DNA from: Xenorhabdus sp. IM139775
GTDB lineage: Bacteria; Pseudomonadota; Gammaproteobacteria; Enterobacterales; Enterobacteriaceae
Assembly (NCBI RefSeq): GCF_028598745.1
Contig: NZ_JAQRFK010000020.1
Coordinates: forward strand, 1 to 53,129
Direction: 5' to 3'
Length of the DNA stretch: 53,129 bases
Under the pieces are notes generated by a model. That model was given only the letters and a program-made list of their open reading frames with translations. It ran no database searches and was not told the origin of the DNA. A program made the position numbers and the translations under genes. This document shows positions 1 through 10,100 of the stretch, piece by piece (the first letter of the stretch is position 1; every line of letters begins with the position of its first letter).

Positions 1-74
1 GCGGAAATACAGAATAAAGCCATTAATTGAAGAATGCACCACTAGGTATTTTTTGGTAATAGTTAAGAGGTTAC

Positions 75-107
75 AATCTTGTCCCGCGCGACGCGCGGGA
101 CAAGATT
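75..107 (-). terminator. Long hairpin downstream of dauA
   Basis: A perfect 14-bp inverted repeat (75-88 with 94-107, five-base loop) begins 6 bases after the dauA stop. The stem is GC-rich in its inner half. There is no clean T-run on the minus strand after it, so termination may be Rho-assisted, or the hairpin may serve as a bidirectional terminator with a gene lying to the left of the window. Confidence 0.6.
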
Positions 108-112
108 TACTT

Positions 113-1804
113 CTATACATCTATTTCCTGTAGCGCCTTGGGTAAAGTGGCATAAAAACTTAATTGCCCTCTAATCGGCTCGATTTTGGCGCGTGCCAGT
201 GTTTTCAACGGCTGAAAAGAGATATCGCACACGACGATATGTTTCTCTTTTCCCATCTCCCGCACAAACCCTTGAAAAGCATGTAACCCACCTGCATCCA
301 GAACAGGAACCGCATCCCACTGCATAATAATGGTTTGATAACCAGTACCTTGTTCTTTCAGTTCAGCAAAAATACGCTCTGCGGCAGCGAAAAACAGAGG
401 CCCATTAATGCGTACAACCAGCAAACCTTCATCATTATTTGTTGCAGGAGAAATACTGATACGGGTCATATTGGCAATTTTGCGCATAAACAGCAGTGAG
501 GCCAACACAATACCAATCGTAATTGCTACCACCATATCAAACAGGACAGTTAATGACAGGCACAGCAACATGACGATGATATCGTCTTTGGGGGCACGGC
601 GGATAAGATCCACAACCTTATGGGCTTCGCTCATATTCCACGCCACAATCAGCAAAATGGCTGACATCGCGGCAAGCGGCAAATAAGAAAGCATGGGGGC
701 AAGAACCAGCAACGTCAGCAATACCAGCAGAGAATGAACGACAGCGGCGATCGGCGAAGTTGCACCCGCCCGCACATTGGCGGCTGAACGGGCAATCGCC
801 GCCGTTGCGGTGATCCCGCCAAAGAAGGGAGCGACAATATTACCCATTCCCTGACCTATCAGTTCACTGTTGGAATGATGTTTTTTTCCGGTCATGCCAT
901 CCAGAATAACGGCGCATAACAGGGATTCAATGGCCCCCAACATTGCCATCGAAAACGCGGCGGGCAGTAATGCGGATACGGTATTCCAGCTAATGTCGAG
1001 GGAGTGGCTATCAGGTAAATCCCACGGCAGGATGAATTGAGGAAGAATGGGAGGAATACCTTGGCCTTGTGTACCATCTTCCAGCGTATAGTTGAATGAT
1101 GAACCAATCGTTGCCACATCATGACCCAGCAAATGCATGATGCCCATGATAACCGTACCTGCAATCAAAGCCGGCAAGTGACCCGGTAACTTTAACCCTA
1201 ATTTGGGCCAGAAAATCAATACCAGCAGGGTGGTTAAACCGATAAGGGTATCGCTGAACTGCCATGAAGGAAGCGCTTGGGAGAGCGCAATCACTTTATT
1301 AATATAATTTTCCGGTACATGTTCCAGTTTCAGGCCGAAGAAATTTTGCACCTGCATGGTCGCAATAGTAATCGCAATACCGGAAGTAAAGCCAAGCGTG
1401 ACAGACAATGGAATGTATTCAATTAGCCGACCAAATCGCGCCAATCCCATAACGAGCAAAATAATGCCTGACATCAGTGTGGCAATCAGTAAACCACTTA
1501 GACCAAATTGCTGTGAAACAGGATAGAGTATCACCACAAAAGCCGCCGTTGGCCCAGAAACGCTATAGCGAGATCCTCCGGTCAGGGCGATAACAATTCC
1601 TGCAATGGCCGCAGTATACAGGCCATATTGTGGTGCAACACCGCTGCCGATTGCCAGAGCCATCGCTAATGGGATAGCAATGACCCCCACGGTGATCCCG
1701 GCAATCATGTCCTTGATAAGACGCGGGAAAGAGTAGGTTTCTTTCCAACACGCGTCAATAAGCGCACTAAATGGACGTATCCCCTTAATTTTACGAGTAT
1801 TCAT
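113..1804 (-). CDS. dauA: DauA, SulP-family C4-dicarboxylate/anion transporter with STAS domain
   Basis: Inner-membrane transporter of the SulP (SLC26) family; E. coli DauA (formerly YchM) takes up C4-dicarboxylates such as succinate aerobically at acidic pH. The 563-aa product aligns from memory along nearly its whole length with the E. coli protein (about 550-560 aa). Shared segments include [20 protein letters not shown] in the first transmembrane region and [19 protein letters not shown]. About a dozen hydrophobic helices fill residues 30-440. A cytoplasmic STAS domain occupies about 452-563 and contains [12 protein letters not shown], the conserved loop. The ATG start gives the expected N-terminus, although its ribosome site is weak. 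It is transcribed alone, divergently from the lipoprotein gene at 2184, and followed by a strong hairpin. Identity is firm; the substrate range is inferred from E. coli. Confidence 0.95.
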   Translation of the reverse strand: MNTRKIKGIRPFSALIDACWKETYSFPRLIKDMIAGITVGVIAIPLAMALAIGSGVAPQYGLYTAAIAGIVIALTGGSRYSVSGPTAAFVVILYPVSQQFGLSGLLIATLMSGIILLVMGLARFGRLIEYIPLSVTLGFTSGIAITIATMQVQNFFGLKLEHVPENYINKVIALSQALPSWQFSDTLIGLTTLLVLIFWPKLGLKLPGHLPALIAGTVIMGIMHLLGHDVATIGSSFNYTLEDGTQGQGIPPILPQFILPWDLPDSHSLDISWNTVSALLPAAFSMAMLGAIESLLCAVILDGMTGKKHHSNSELIGQGMGNIVAPFFGGITATAAIARSAANVRAGATSPIAAVVHSLLVLLTLLVLAPMLSYLPLAAMSAILLIVAWNMSEAHKVVDLIRRAPKDDIIVMLLCLSLTVLFDMVVAITIGIVLASLLFMRKIANMTRISISPATNNDEGLLVVRINGPLFFAAAERIFAELKEQGTGYQTIIMQWDAVPVLDAGGLHAFQGFVREMGKEKHIVVCDISFQPLKTLARAKIEPIRGQLSFYATLPKALQEIDV

Positions 1805-2183
1805 TTAATTGAGAACCAAAAATAAGATATCAGATGATGGGCTGAAAAAGTGCTGTCAGCATATCGCTTTTGTTAGCTCAAAAAAGTGTTACATGTCAAA
1901 AAGTTAACTAATATTACTTAACATTCAGCGATTTTCCAGATGGAACGGTTAATAACCACCCATAACGGAAATAGTTTTCACATAATGCTTCGAAATAGAA
2001 AATGTTTTTTGTCACTTGTTTAATGCACTTTTTTAACGATGGGAAATTGTGTTGAAGCTATTAAAGCAGTTAGATAATTATTGGATTACATTTTTATATT
2101 TGGCTTTTAAAGCCTAAGACAAAATGGTAAAAATAGCGAGAAGAAGATATAAAATTTAACAAGAAACTATTAGGCATCTATTT
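1805..2183. other. Divergent intergenic region, no gene seen
   Basis: These 379 AT-rich bases separate the divergent starts of dauA and the lipoprotein hydrolase gene and must hold both promoters. I see no ORF with a ribosome site and no RNA gene. A short palindrome with GGCTTT/AAAGCC arms lies near 2102-2114. No promoter could be assigned with confidence. Confidence 0.5.
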
Positions 2184-3176
2184 ATGAAGAAACAATACCG
2201 CTGGCTAAAATTCATCCCTCTTATTTTTAGCTTTTTACTTTCGGCATGTGATGAAGACAACTACAGTTTTAAATTACGTGAAGCTGATTATGCTGAAGAA
2301 CATAATGAATTCAAAACTCATATTGTTGATGATAGTTTTACTGGTGATGGACAACCCGCTACACCGCCAAAAGAGGTTTTCTCATTAGTATATTACCCTG
2401 CTGAGGATGGGAACATGGCTGCATTTCTTAGTACCTCACCAGCAGATAACACTAAAAAATATCCGGCAATAATCTGGTTAACAGGGGGATATGGAGGTAT
2501 TGGTAATGATGATTTTTTCTGGTCTGAGCGTCCTGCTAATAATGATCAATCAGCTTCAGCATTTAGACGTGACGGATTGGTATTGATGATCCCTAGTTTC
2601 AGGGGGGAAAATGCTAATCCTGGGCGTTATGACATGTTTTATGGCGAATTACGTGATATTGAATCAGCAAGACAGTATCTTGCCAAATTACCTTATGTTG
2701 ACTCAAATCGAATTTATTTGGCTGGGCACAGTACTGGTGGTACTCGAGCGCTATTAGCCAGCGAATATACCAAAGGATTTAGAGCAATTTTTTCATTGGG
2801 AGGTATTCCTGATCTACGTTTGCGCCTTAATTATGCGCCTATTCCTGTTGCAGTTCCTTTTGATCAGAATGATCCCAGAGAATTCGAGCTCCGTTCTCCC
2901 CGAACTTTTTTAAAATCCATAAAATCTCCCACCTTCTATTTTGAAGGAGAGTATGCTTACTGGGAGGAATTCGATGAAGTTAAAGAGATAGCTTCAAACA
3001 AAGATATCCCTTTGTATATTTACCGCATTGAAAATGGTGATCATTTTAATATTATCAGACCATTAACCAATCTTATCGCGGAAAAAATATTAAATGACAG
3101 AGAAGAAAAAGTGAACATTGAATTTAATGAAAACGACTTTTTAAAACTTCAACATAATCTTCCATTACCAAATTAA
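2184..3176 (+). CDS. Lipoprotein alpha/beta-hydrolase (prolyl-oligopeptidase/dienelactone-hydrolase type)
   Basis: Predicted secreted, lipid-anchored serine hydrolase of 330 aa. The N-terminus is a lipoprotein signal: basic start, hydrophobic core, and lipobox LLSAC with the lipidated Cys at residue 22. The residue after Cys is Asp, which in enterobacteria often retains a lipoprotein in the inner membrane. The mature part has an oxyanion-type LTGGYGG (99-105), the nucleophile elbow GHSTGG (181-186, Ser183) and a plausible catalytic His287 in GDHF. The acid is less clear; E254/E256 sit where an Asp is usual. This layout fits peptidase S9 or dienelactone-hydrolase folds, but no substrate can be named. 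It is monocistronic, with a weak ribosome site before the ATG and a hairpin after the stop. Confidence 0.75.
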   Translation: MKKQYRWLKFIPLIFSFLLSACDEDNYSFKLREADYAEEHNEFKTHIVDDSFTGDGQPATPPKEVFSLVYYPAEDGNMAAFLSTSPADNTKKYPAIIWLTGGYGGIGNDDFFWSERPANNDQSASAFRRDGLVLMIPSFRGENANPGRYDMFYGELRDIESARQYLAKLPYVDSNRIYLAGHSTGGTRALLASEYTKGFRAIFSLGGIPDLRLRLNYAPIPVAVPFDQNDPREFELRSPRTFLKSIKSPTFYFEGEYAYWEEFDEVKEIASNKDIPLYIYRIENGDHFNIIRPLTNLIAEKILNDREEKVNIEFNENDFLKLQHNLPLPN

Positions 3177-3189
3177 TCAGTTGATTGTT

Positions 3190-3207
3190 GCGCCTCAAAA
3201 GAGGCGC
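3190..3207 (+). terminator. Hairpin after the lipoprotein hydrolase gene
   Basis: A perfect 7-bp GC-rich stem (3190-3196 with 3201-3207) with an AAAA loop lies 13 bases after the stop. There is no T-run behind it, so it is a weak intrinsic terminator at best. Confidence 0.4.
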
Positions 3208-3293
3208 CAGAGACAGTCATTACTCCGATACTTTTTTGGTAAGAATGTCATTATTCGGTAGATTTGGTTGGTTAATATTAAGGATAGGATAAA

Positions 3294-3980
3294 TTGTCTA
3301 GGGCACTGCGTTTATTAACCCTGATGGAAATATTGCGCAGCTATCATTTTCCCGTGCAGGGAAAAGTATTGGCGCAGGAGTTAAATATTAGTTTAAGAAC
3401 ACTTTACCGTGATATTGCGACCTTACAGGCTCAAGGTGCAAGGATCGAAGGGGAAGCGGGAATAGGTTATGTTTTACGACCGGGATTTGTTTTACCGCCA
3501 TTGATGCTGACACAAAATGAGATAGAAGCCTTGGCGTTAGGGGCGAGCTGGGTAGCCAGACGCGCCGACCTACAGTTAAAAGCCTCGGCAAATAGTGCGG
3601 TCAGTAAAATTGCGGCGGTGATCCCCACAGAACTCAGACAATATCTTGAGACAAATTCATTATTAATTGGGCCAGCAGCGACGAAAATTGAGCCTTCTGT
3701 TGATATTCCGCGAATACGGCAAGCGATCAGTCACCGGCATAAAATCACCTTCACTTATTTAGATCTGAAAAACAATCAATCAGCCAGAACAATATGGCCA
3801 TTTGCGTTGGGATATTTTGACAATATCAGTATCGTTATTGGCTGGTGTGAATTAAGAAAAACATTTCGCCATTTCAGATCGGACAGAATGCGTTATTTGA
3901 AGATAGAACAACAGTGTTATCCCCGTTCAAGGCAGTCGTTACTTAAAGAATGGCGGGAAACGGAAAAAATACCGCGTTAG
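3294..3980 (+). CDS. YafY-like HTH/WYL-domain transcriptional regulator
   Basis: DNA-binding regulator of the DeoR-type HTH plus WYL family, 228 aa, close in pattern to E. coli YafY. The N-terminus carries a winged helix-turn-helix with the recognition segment LNISLRTLYRDIATLQAQG (about residues 30-48). The segment GEAGIGYVLRPGFVLPPLML follows, typical of this family. A WYL-like ligand-sensing domain lies at about 140-205, ending in the conserved arginine-rich RHFRSDRM. The start is a TTG codon at 3294 preceded by AGGATAGG; no in-frame ATG upstream keeps the conserved MSRALRLL start. The next gene is on the same strand after about 85 bases and encodes an SRPBCC-VOC protein, which the regulator may control. 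The ligand is unknown. Confidence 0.85.
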   Translation: MSRALRLLTLMEILRSYHFPVQGKVLAQELNISLRTLYRDIATLQAQGARIEGEAGIGYVLRPGFVLPPLMLTQNEIEALALGASWVARRADLQLKASANSAVSKIAAVIPTELRQYLETNSLLIGPAATKIEPSVDIPRIRQAISHRHKITFTYLDLKNNQSARTIWPFALGYFDNISIVIGWCELRKTFRHFRSDRMRYLKIEQQCYPRSRQSLLKEWRETEKIPR

Positions 3981-4064
3981 CTACTGACAAAAACTGTCAC
4001 TTAGTTTTGCTATTTTGAGGACACTTAATGTGTTTAATCAACTATCTGGCTATTGGAGTCTTTT

Positions 4065-4877
4065 ATGTTAACCCTGACTTTTTCTACATCGATCAATGCA
4101 AAACCATCTCAGATTTGGGCCCACTATGTCGATTTTGATTTGCGGAAAAAATGGGAGATTGATCTTGAATGTTTTGAATTCGAAGGCGAAGTGAAAACGG
4201 GGCAATATGGCAGGATGGTATTAAGGGGGATGCCGGAAATTCGTTTCTATCTTGCAAAGATTGAAGTCAATAAAGAATTCACTGATCAGGTTAATCTGCC
4301 ACAGATGGGAGTATTAACGTTTTGTCACCAAATTTTGACTGACGAAAATAATATGGCAAAGGGTATTCAGGTGAGTGTTTCTTTTGAACCTGAAGGCAAT
4401 ATTCCTCCTGCTCAGGCTGTCAGTTTTTTTAAGCAAGTGACGCAGGATCTGGTCGAAACACTTTCAAGGCTTAAGGTTGTGGTTGAAAAGAACGAGACAG
4501 AAAATTCCGTTTCTGTTGTTAAACCCTATCTTCAACTGATTTATGTCTCTGATATCGAACGTTCCAGCGCCTTTTATACCACTATTTTTAATGCCGAACC
4601 GGTTTTTTCCAGCCCACGTTATGTGGCATTTTCTGCGGGCAAGGAAGCGATTTTTGCTATTTGGGGCGGAGATACGAAGCCAGATAACACCGTGCCGCGG
4701 TTTTCAGAAATTGGCATTATGCTACCCTCCGGCGAAGAGGTCGATCAGCTTTTTGAGCAATGGCAACAGGAGCCAAACATTAAAATTCAGCAGGAACCCT
4801 ATACTGACGTTTTTGGCCGCACTTTTCTGGTAAAAGATCCTGATGGTCATATGATTCGAGTATGTCCTTTGGATTAA
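4065..4877 (+). CDS. SRPBCC-domain protein fused to a VOC/glyoxalase domain
   Basis: A 270-aa soluble fusion. Residues 1-145 look like an SRPBCC (START/polyketide-cyclase) ligand-binding fold: the start MLTLTFSTSINAKPSQIWAH, an early Trp, then alternating beta strands and a C-terminal helix. Residues about 150-270 look like one vicinal-oxygen-chelate (glyoxalase/bleomycin-resistance) module with paired strands, ERSSAFYTTIF and a terminal KDPDGHMIRV. I place the start at ATG 4065 because GGAG lies 6 bases upstream; an in-frame TTG at 4053 overlaps that site and is unlikely. It follows the WYL regulator on the same strand. The fold calls are fairly safe, but the reaction is unknown. Binding or detoxifying a small hydrophobic molecule is a reasonable guess. 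Confidence 0.75.
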   Translation: MLTLTFSTSINAKPSQIWAHYVDFDLRKKWEIDLECFEFEGEVKTGQYGRMVLRGMPEIRFYLAKIEVNKEFTDQVNLPQMGVLTFCHQILTDENNMAKGIQVSVSFEPEGNIPPAQAVSFFKQVTQDLVETLSRLKVVVEKNETENSVSVVKPYLQLIYVSDIERSSAFYTTIFNAEPVFSSPRYVAFSAGKEAIFAIWGGDTKPDNTVPRFSEIGIMLPSGEEVDQLFEQWQQEPNIKIQQEPYTDVFGRTFLVKDPDGHMIRVCPLD

Positions 4878-4969
4878 GGAAAGATTAACCTTATTCATTT
4901 GAATTTATTATGCCTGAGAGCGAAAATAATATTTCTTTGGCAAGAAAATTAATTTTGTCTCAGGTATGT

Positions 4970-5557
4970 TTATTTTTTTAATTTATTAATCATTGCTGAT
5001 AGCATTCTTTTTCGGATAAATCCACTGGCTGGCCTGATGATAAACCAGTAAAGAGTAAATATTTTCTTAATGTGATTATTAGGACAAAAAACGAATGTTT
5101 CTGTTACGAGTGAACGATAACCATCAAGATGTTCCTTAACGAAAAAGCGTAATACTAATTTGGCTGATTTATTGTCATCAAATTGAATAAATGATTCCAG
5201 ATTAGGTTGTTCGATAATACCTAAATCCATTTGCCAGAATTTACCCGTCAATCCCATTGATATTTCATGGCTGTTTTCATTAAGTACAGTAAAGGTTTTT
5301 AAACCAAATTCATGGTTTTTGTCCTTTCTTTTTGTTTTTTTGAGTAAATAATCTGGGCTGTTTCTAATGATCAATAAGGTTTTAATAAATAAATCATCAG
5401 GTGTTTCAAAATTTTTTACCGCTTGAATAATCTCACTTGCAGGTGCGTTGATAGGTTTTGATTCATGAATTTCATAAAAATGAAAACAAGCGAGAAAAGG
5501 GGTCGGATACTTCCATGTCTTATATTCTTTGCTATTGACTATGCCTAAAAATGTCAT
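4970..5557 (-). CDS. Uncharacterised protein, probably SRPBCC-like fold
   Basis: A 195-aa protein without signal peptide or membrane helix. It begins with a short HESKPINAPASEI segment and ends with TETFVF, then YWFIIRPASGFIRKRML. From memory this pairing (TET..., later YW..I.P.SG.IRR..L) marks a family of about 180-aa SRPBCC-like proteins common in actinobacteria, so I infer that fold; I cannot name a ligand. The ATG at 5557 has a good ribosome site (AAGGG, 8 bases away). The gene is convergent with the SRPBCC-VOC gene and divergent from the membrane-protein gene at 5879. Use of AT-rich codons matches its neighbours. Confidence 0.6.
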   Translation of the reverse strand: MTFLGIVNSKEYKTWKYPTPFLACFHFYEIHESKPINAPASEIIQAVKNFETPDDLFIKTLLIIRNSPDYLLKKTKRKDKNHEFGLKTFTVLNENSHEISMGLTGKFWQMDLGIIEQPNLESFIQFDDNKSAKLVLRFFVKEHLDGYRSLVTETFVFCPNNHIKKIFTLYWFIIRPASGFIRKRMLSAMINKLKK

Positions 5558-5878
5558 TGCTTATCCCTTAGATATCGTTAGAAGAGAGAAATTAACGGAA
5601 AGATAAAGTTGCCATTAACGACATTTTTCATATTTTTTAAGAAACCGTCAAGAAAAAAAGGCAGGGGTGAAATGGAGTTGGTTTACCTTTGGTATTATTT
5701 ATGTTTGTTACTTTTAACCAGATCAGTCATTGGCAACTGATATGAACAGAATGACTTATTTATATCTTAATTAAGCATCAATAGTTTTTTATCGCTTAAT
5801 GATAGATGAACATGAATGATGGTCTATTTTATTAGAATTATTAAGAGCTTAACGCTCAATGTTAAGAAGGGGAATGAT
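5558..5878. other. Divergent intergenic region, no gene seen
   Basis: This 321-base AT-rich spacer lies between the divergent starts at 5557 and 5879. It should hold both promoters. I see no further ORF with a ribosome site, no tRNA and no convincing hairpin. Confidence 0.5.
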
Positions 5879-6388
5879 ATGTCAATTTTAGCCATTATCA
5901 AAGGTACGCCCATCTGGGTTTGGATTTTATTCATATTTCTGATTCAACGGGGTAGCAAAGCGTTATATGACAGGGAGATGCGAATTGATCGGCTGTTTTT
6001 TATGCCGGTATTGTTTTTTATATGGGCGGTTTACAACGTATTAAATGAAACGACATTCTCAGATTCAGCATTTTTGGCACTGATTGCAGGTATCGTTGTA
6101 GGAGGGATGATTGGTTGGAACTTATGGCGTAACCAACCAAGATTAAGGAAAAATAATGAAAATGGCCTTATCATCCGTTCGGGAACCCCTTTGACTTTGA
6201 TTCTGATTGTTATCGTTTTTATCGTGAAGTTTGTTTTTTCTGCCATGATAAGTATTCACTCTGAGTTGTTATATTCTTTCAATTTTAATGTGATATTTGG
6301 TTTTATTTGTGGCTTATCGGCTGGCGTGTTTTGGGGCGGAACGCTTAATTTATTTATTCCCTATTATAGAAATAACAAAAAGGCATGA
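5879..6388 (+). CDS. Small four-helix membrane protein, DUF6622-like
   Basis: A 169-aa integral membrane protein of unknown function. It has about four or five hydrophobic segments: around residues 12-22, 40-55, 68-85, 106-125 and 138-160. The short start MSILAIIKGTPIWVW resembles the DUF6622 family. I choose ATG 5879 over the upstream ATG 5816 because AAGAAGGGG sits just before it and the family starts at this Met; the upstream 21 codons look like leader. It stands alone, 112 bases before the oxidoreductase pseudogene. No catalytic motif is visible. The family name is recalled rather than searched. Confidence 0.65.
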   Translation: MSILAIIKGTPIWVWILFIFLIQRGSKALYDREMRIDRLFFMPVLFFIWAVYNVLNETTFSDSAFLALIAGIVVGGMIGWNLWRNQPRLRKNNENGLIIRSGTPLTLILIVIVFIVKFVFSAMISIHSELLYSFNFNVIFGFICGLSAGVFWGGTLNLFIPYYRNNKKA

Positions 6389-6500
6389 TCGATAGGCATC
6401 GCTTATGAGTGCCTGTTCTACAACCGAATGAATTGGCTATCTTCCGGCCTTTGTTGTTAATCTACCATTCTTACCCATATATTCTGATAAGGAGAAAGAA

Positions 6501-6975
6501 ATGTCAGTCTATTCATTTCTTGGGGAGATGGCCGCGATTGAGATTAGCCGACCGGGAGAGCCTGATGTTTTGACGCCGATAAAAATGCCGGTTCCTGAGC
6601 TTGGGGCTGGGGAGATATTGGTTTGATGTGATTGTTGATCTCATCGCGGGTGATTATGTGGCAAAGAACTTTCATGCAGCAGCCACCGAGGGCAGGATTA
6701 TTCAAATTGGGGTACAAAACGGCAACGCAAAAGAGCTTGACTTGATGCTGCTACTGAAGCAACGGCTGACCATCACAGGTTCGACATTGCGCTCTCGTCG
6801 TGTTGAAGATAAAGCCAATATTGCCAGGGAATTACGTGAAAAAGTCTGGCCTTTATTGGCGCAGGGGAAAATTAAGCCACCGATTTTTAAAACCTTCCCG
6901 CTAAATCAAGCCTCAGAGGCTCATGCACTGATGGAAAGCAGCGAGCATATTGGGAAAATTGTGTTGGTGGTATAG
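6501..6975 (+). pseudogene. NADPH:quinone oxidoreductase (zinc-type ADH superfamily), internally deleted
   Basis: Remnant of a quinone oxidoreductase of the medium-chain dehydrogenase family, normally about 325-335 aa. A strong ribosome site (AAGGAG) precedes ATG 6501, which opens 41 codons reading the family N-terminus (AAIEISRPGEPDVL, then PVPELGAGEILV) before a TGA at 6624. From about 6624 a different frame carries the C-terminal part: DVIVDLIAGDYV, then GRIIQIG, LTITGSTLRSR and a terminal EHIGKIVLVV. Roughly 170 codons are missing between, including most of the catalytic domain and the glycine-rich NADP-binding loop, and the junction shifts frame. The 124-codon ORF at 6601 is therefore not an independent gene. 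Function is lost. Confidence 0.85.
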
Positions 6976-7197
6976 GAAATTTTAAGTGCTGTTTAAATGA
7001 TCCCTTCGGATTGTTGCCATCGGCCTCGCTGATTAAAAATGTTTAAAAACAGGGTATTAAGTATTTTTCTGAAAATATTAACCATGGCAATTCAGTATAT
7101 GATCATGGGATAAAAATTTTGCATTATGCCATTTTTTATATCTTAACTAATATTAGGAGTGGGAATTAACATCATTCAATAAATGAGAAACTAAAAG

Positions 7198-10100
7198 ATG
7201 TCTCAGTCGATAGTGAAAATTTTGAAGTGTTCATCTATGTCATCCTATACTAAGAGAAGCATTGTTTTTTTTGTTCTCTTTTATACATTGCTAATACCTT
7301 CTACTATGATTAACGCTTTAGCTGAGGGTAATATAATAACTGAAAAATCATATGCTCATTTAAAAAAAAACAATGATAACTCAAAGTCTGATACACCCTA
7401 TGTTCTTGTAAATAATATCCAAACAGTAAGCCATGTTCTGTCTTCTTCTCCTTCAGAGTTAGCTGAACAAGCAAAATCCTATGCTTTGAGTAAAGTTAAC
7501 GGAACTGTCTCTTCTGAGATGCAAAAATGGTTATCTCAGTTTGGTTCTGCCAGAATTTACTTTGGATTGGATAAGAAAGGGACGTTGAAAAACAACTCAC
7601 TCGATCTATTACTGCCATTTTATGATAGTAAAACAGACTGGCTCTTTTTTTCTCAATTGGGTTACCGTAATAAAGATAGTCGGAATATAGTTAACGTAGG
7701 TTTAGGTGGCCGTTATTTTTATCAAAATTGGATGTATGGCCTAAATACTTTTTATGATCATGATATTACAGGAAAAAATCAACGTCTAGGGCTAGGAGGG
7801 GAAATATGGGGAGATTATATTAAATTTTCTACTAATGCCTATTATCACTTAAGTAGTTGGCAAGAATCACAGAATTTTGATGATTATCATGAACGTGCTG
7901 CTAACGGCTATGATATAACGGGAGAATTTTTCCTGCCTGCGTACCCTAATCTGGGTGCAAAACTGACGTATGAGCAATATCTTGGTAATAATGTAATGTT
8001 GTTCGATTCTGACACCAAGCAGAAAAACCCCAGTCTAGCTACATTAGGCTTGACTTATACTCCATTTCCATTATTTAAAATGGGGATGGATTATAAGCAA
8101 GGAGAAAGTGGTCATACTGAAACTCAATTTTTGGCAAATTTAAATTATAAATTTGGTGTCCCTCTTAATGCCCAATTATCATCAGATAATGTCTCCTTAA
8201 TGCGGACATTGGCGGGTAGCCGTTACGATTTAGTAGAAAGAAATAATAATATTGTTTTGGAACACCAGAAAAAAGAAAAAGCAGCGTTGATCGAGTTGGA
8301 GCCTATTGTAGGCTATGGCCATCAAGAGATAAAGGTTAATTCACCGGTGCCGCCTGATTCTGATATTAAACAGATTAAATGGGTTATTACAGATAAAGAA
8401 TTTCACCATAATAATGGTAAACTTTCTTCTGAATCAGGTAACAGCATCACCATTACCCTGCCCAGCTATCAAGAAACACATCAAAATGATTACATACTTA
8501 ATATATTGCCAGAATCCATAAAAAGAAAACAAGTCAAGCCTATTGAAGTACATCTAAAAGTTCTGCCTTTTTTGATTGATGGGCAAGTGAACATTGTTCC
8601 GCCTGAATTACCAACAGCAAACGGTAAAAAAGAAAACGGATATACTTTTGATGCCCCTGTTATTACCTATGATGGTTCTCCATCCGGAACATTTGTCAAA
8701 AATGCCAGAATTGATAAGGTTAACTGGTCAACTGAGCCGGCTTTAAGTGAGCACTCTGGCTTAAAGTTTATGTGGAATAATGAACCTGCGAAAACAAATG
8801 AAAAGGGTGAATTAACAGATGAAAAAGGGAAATTAAAACCTAACGAGTTAGTCAGTACAAAACCGTATGATAAGGTAGATGTTTATATACAGCTAGATGG
8901 TGCTCCACGGCAAAAAATAGGGTCAGTGAAATTTAGTCAGGATAAATCGCAATACAAAATCAAGGACGGTAAACTGAATGTCACCCCTGATCCCAAAATT
9001 GCGCAGGTTGCAGATGGTATTCAAAAGTATACTTATACAGCAAATATCATCGCTAATGACGGTTTAGCGGTCGATGAGGTTGATAATGTAAAGTGGAGTG
9101 CGGTAGGCAAAAATTCAGAAGGCAAAGAAGTTAAAAATATTCCTGTAGATGGCCAAACGGGCACCGTTAAGACGCATGAAGGAAAATTAACGGCAACATT
9201 AAGCAGTAAAATTCCATTAAAAGATGTAGTCGTGACTCTTTCTATTGAAAACAAGGCGTCAGCTTCAGCAGAGCCGGTTTCTTTTGTTCCTGATATTAAA
9301 AGTTACCGTGTCGACAATATTATCATTGATAATAAAAGCCCGCTCATCGCAAATGATGATAACACATATACCTATACGGCCTATATCGTAGACCGTAATG
9401 GAAGTGCTGTGCCAGAGGGACAGAAAATTTCCAATATAAACTGGGCTAAAAATAATAATACCGAAGGACTCAAATTCACTTTCAGCAATGGGGTTGATAC
9501 TACGGGGCCTGGCGGAACATTAACGGCGAAACTGGTTAGTACGGCTGTTGTTGATAATATTGTAATTTCTCTTGCCGTTGAAAATCAAAAAGCCCCGTTT
9601 TTAGCAAAACCTGTGGCTTTTATCGCGGATACATCAAGTTACCATATTGATGGAGTTTTGGCAGTTGATTTCAAAGGTCCCCTGACCGTAGGTGATGGGA
9701 AATTCTATACGTTCAAAGCCGTTATTGTTGATCGTAATAAAGACAAGGTGATAAATCAGCCAATTGATGCTGTTATATGGAAAGCAACAGATGATAAAGG
9801 GCAAGATGTTAAGCTAAGGACACAGGAAACCAGGACGAATGATGTTGGTGAGTTGCTCGCAACGCTGGATAGTTCTGTTCCATTAAATGGCGTGAAAGTT
9901 TCACTTGCTATTGAACATCAAGCCGCTGTGACAGCAGAGCCAGTTTCTATTAAACCTGAAAATATTTATGTGGCATGTAAGGCCAGTGGTGAGCGCCCTG
10001 TATTAGTGACGGAAAGTTATACCTGTACAGCAAAAATAACAGATGCTGTTGATGAAGAAGTCACGGGTAAAATAGTTAATTGGAAAGTTAAAAATAATTC

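Noticed and set aside
6601-6975. Independent 124-aa dehydrogenase gene
   Set aside because: It has no ribosome site, begins in the middle of the fold, and is explained as the out-of-frame tail of the broken oxidoreductase starting at 6501.
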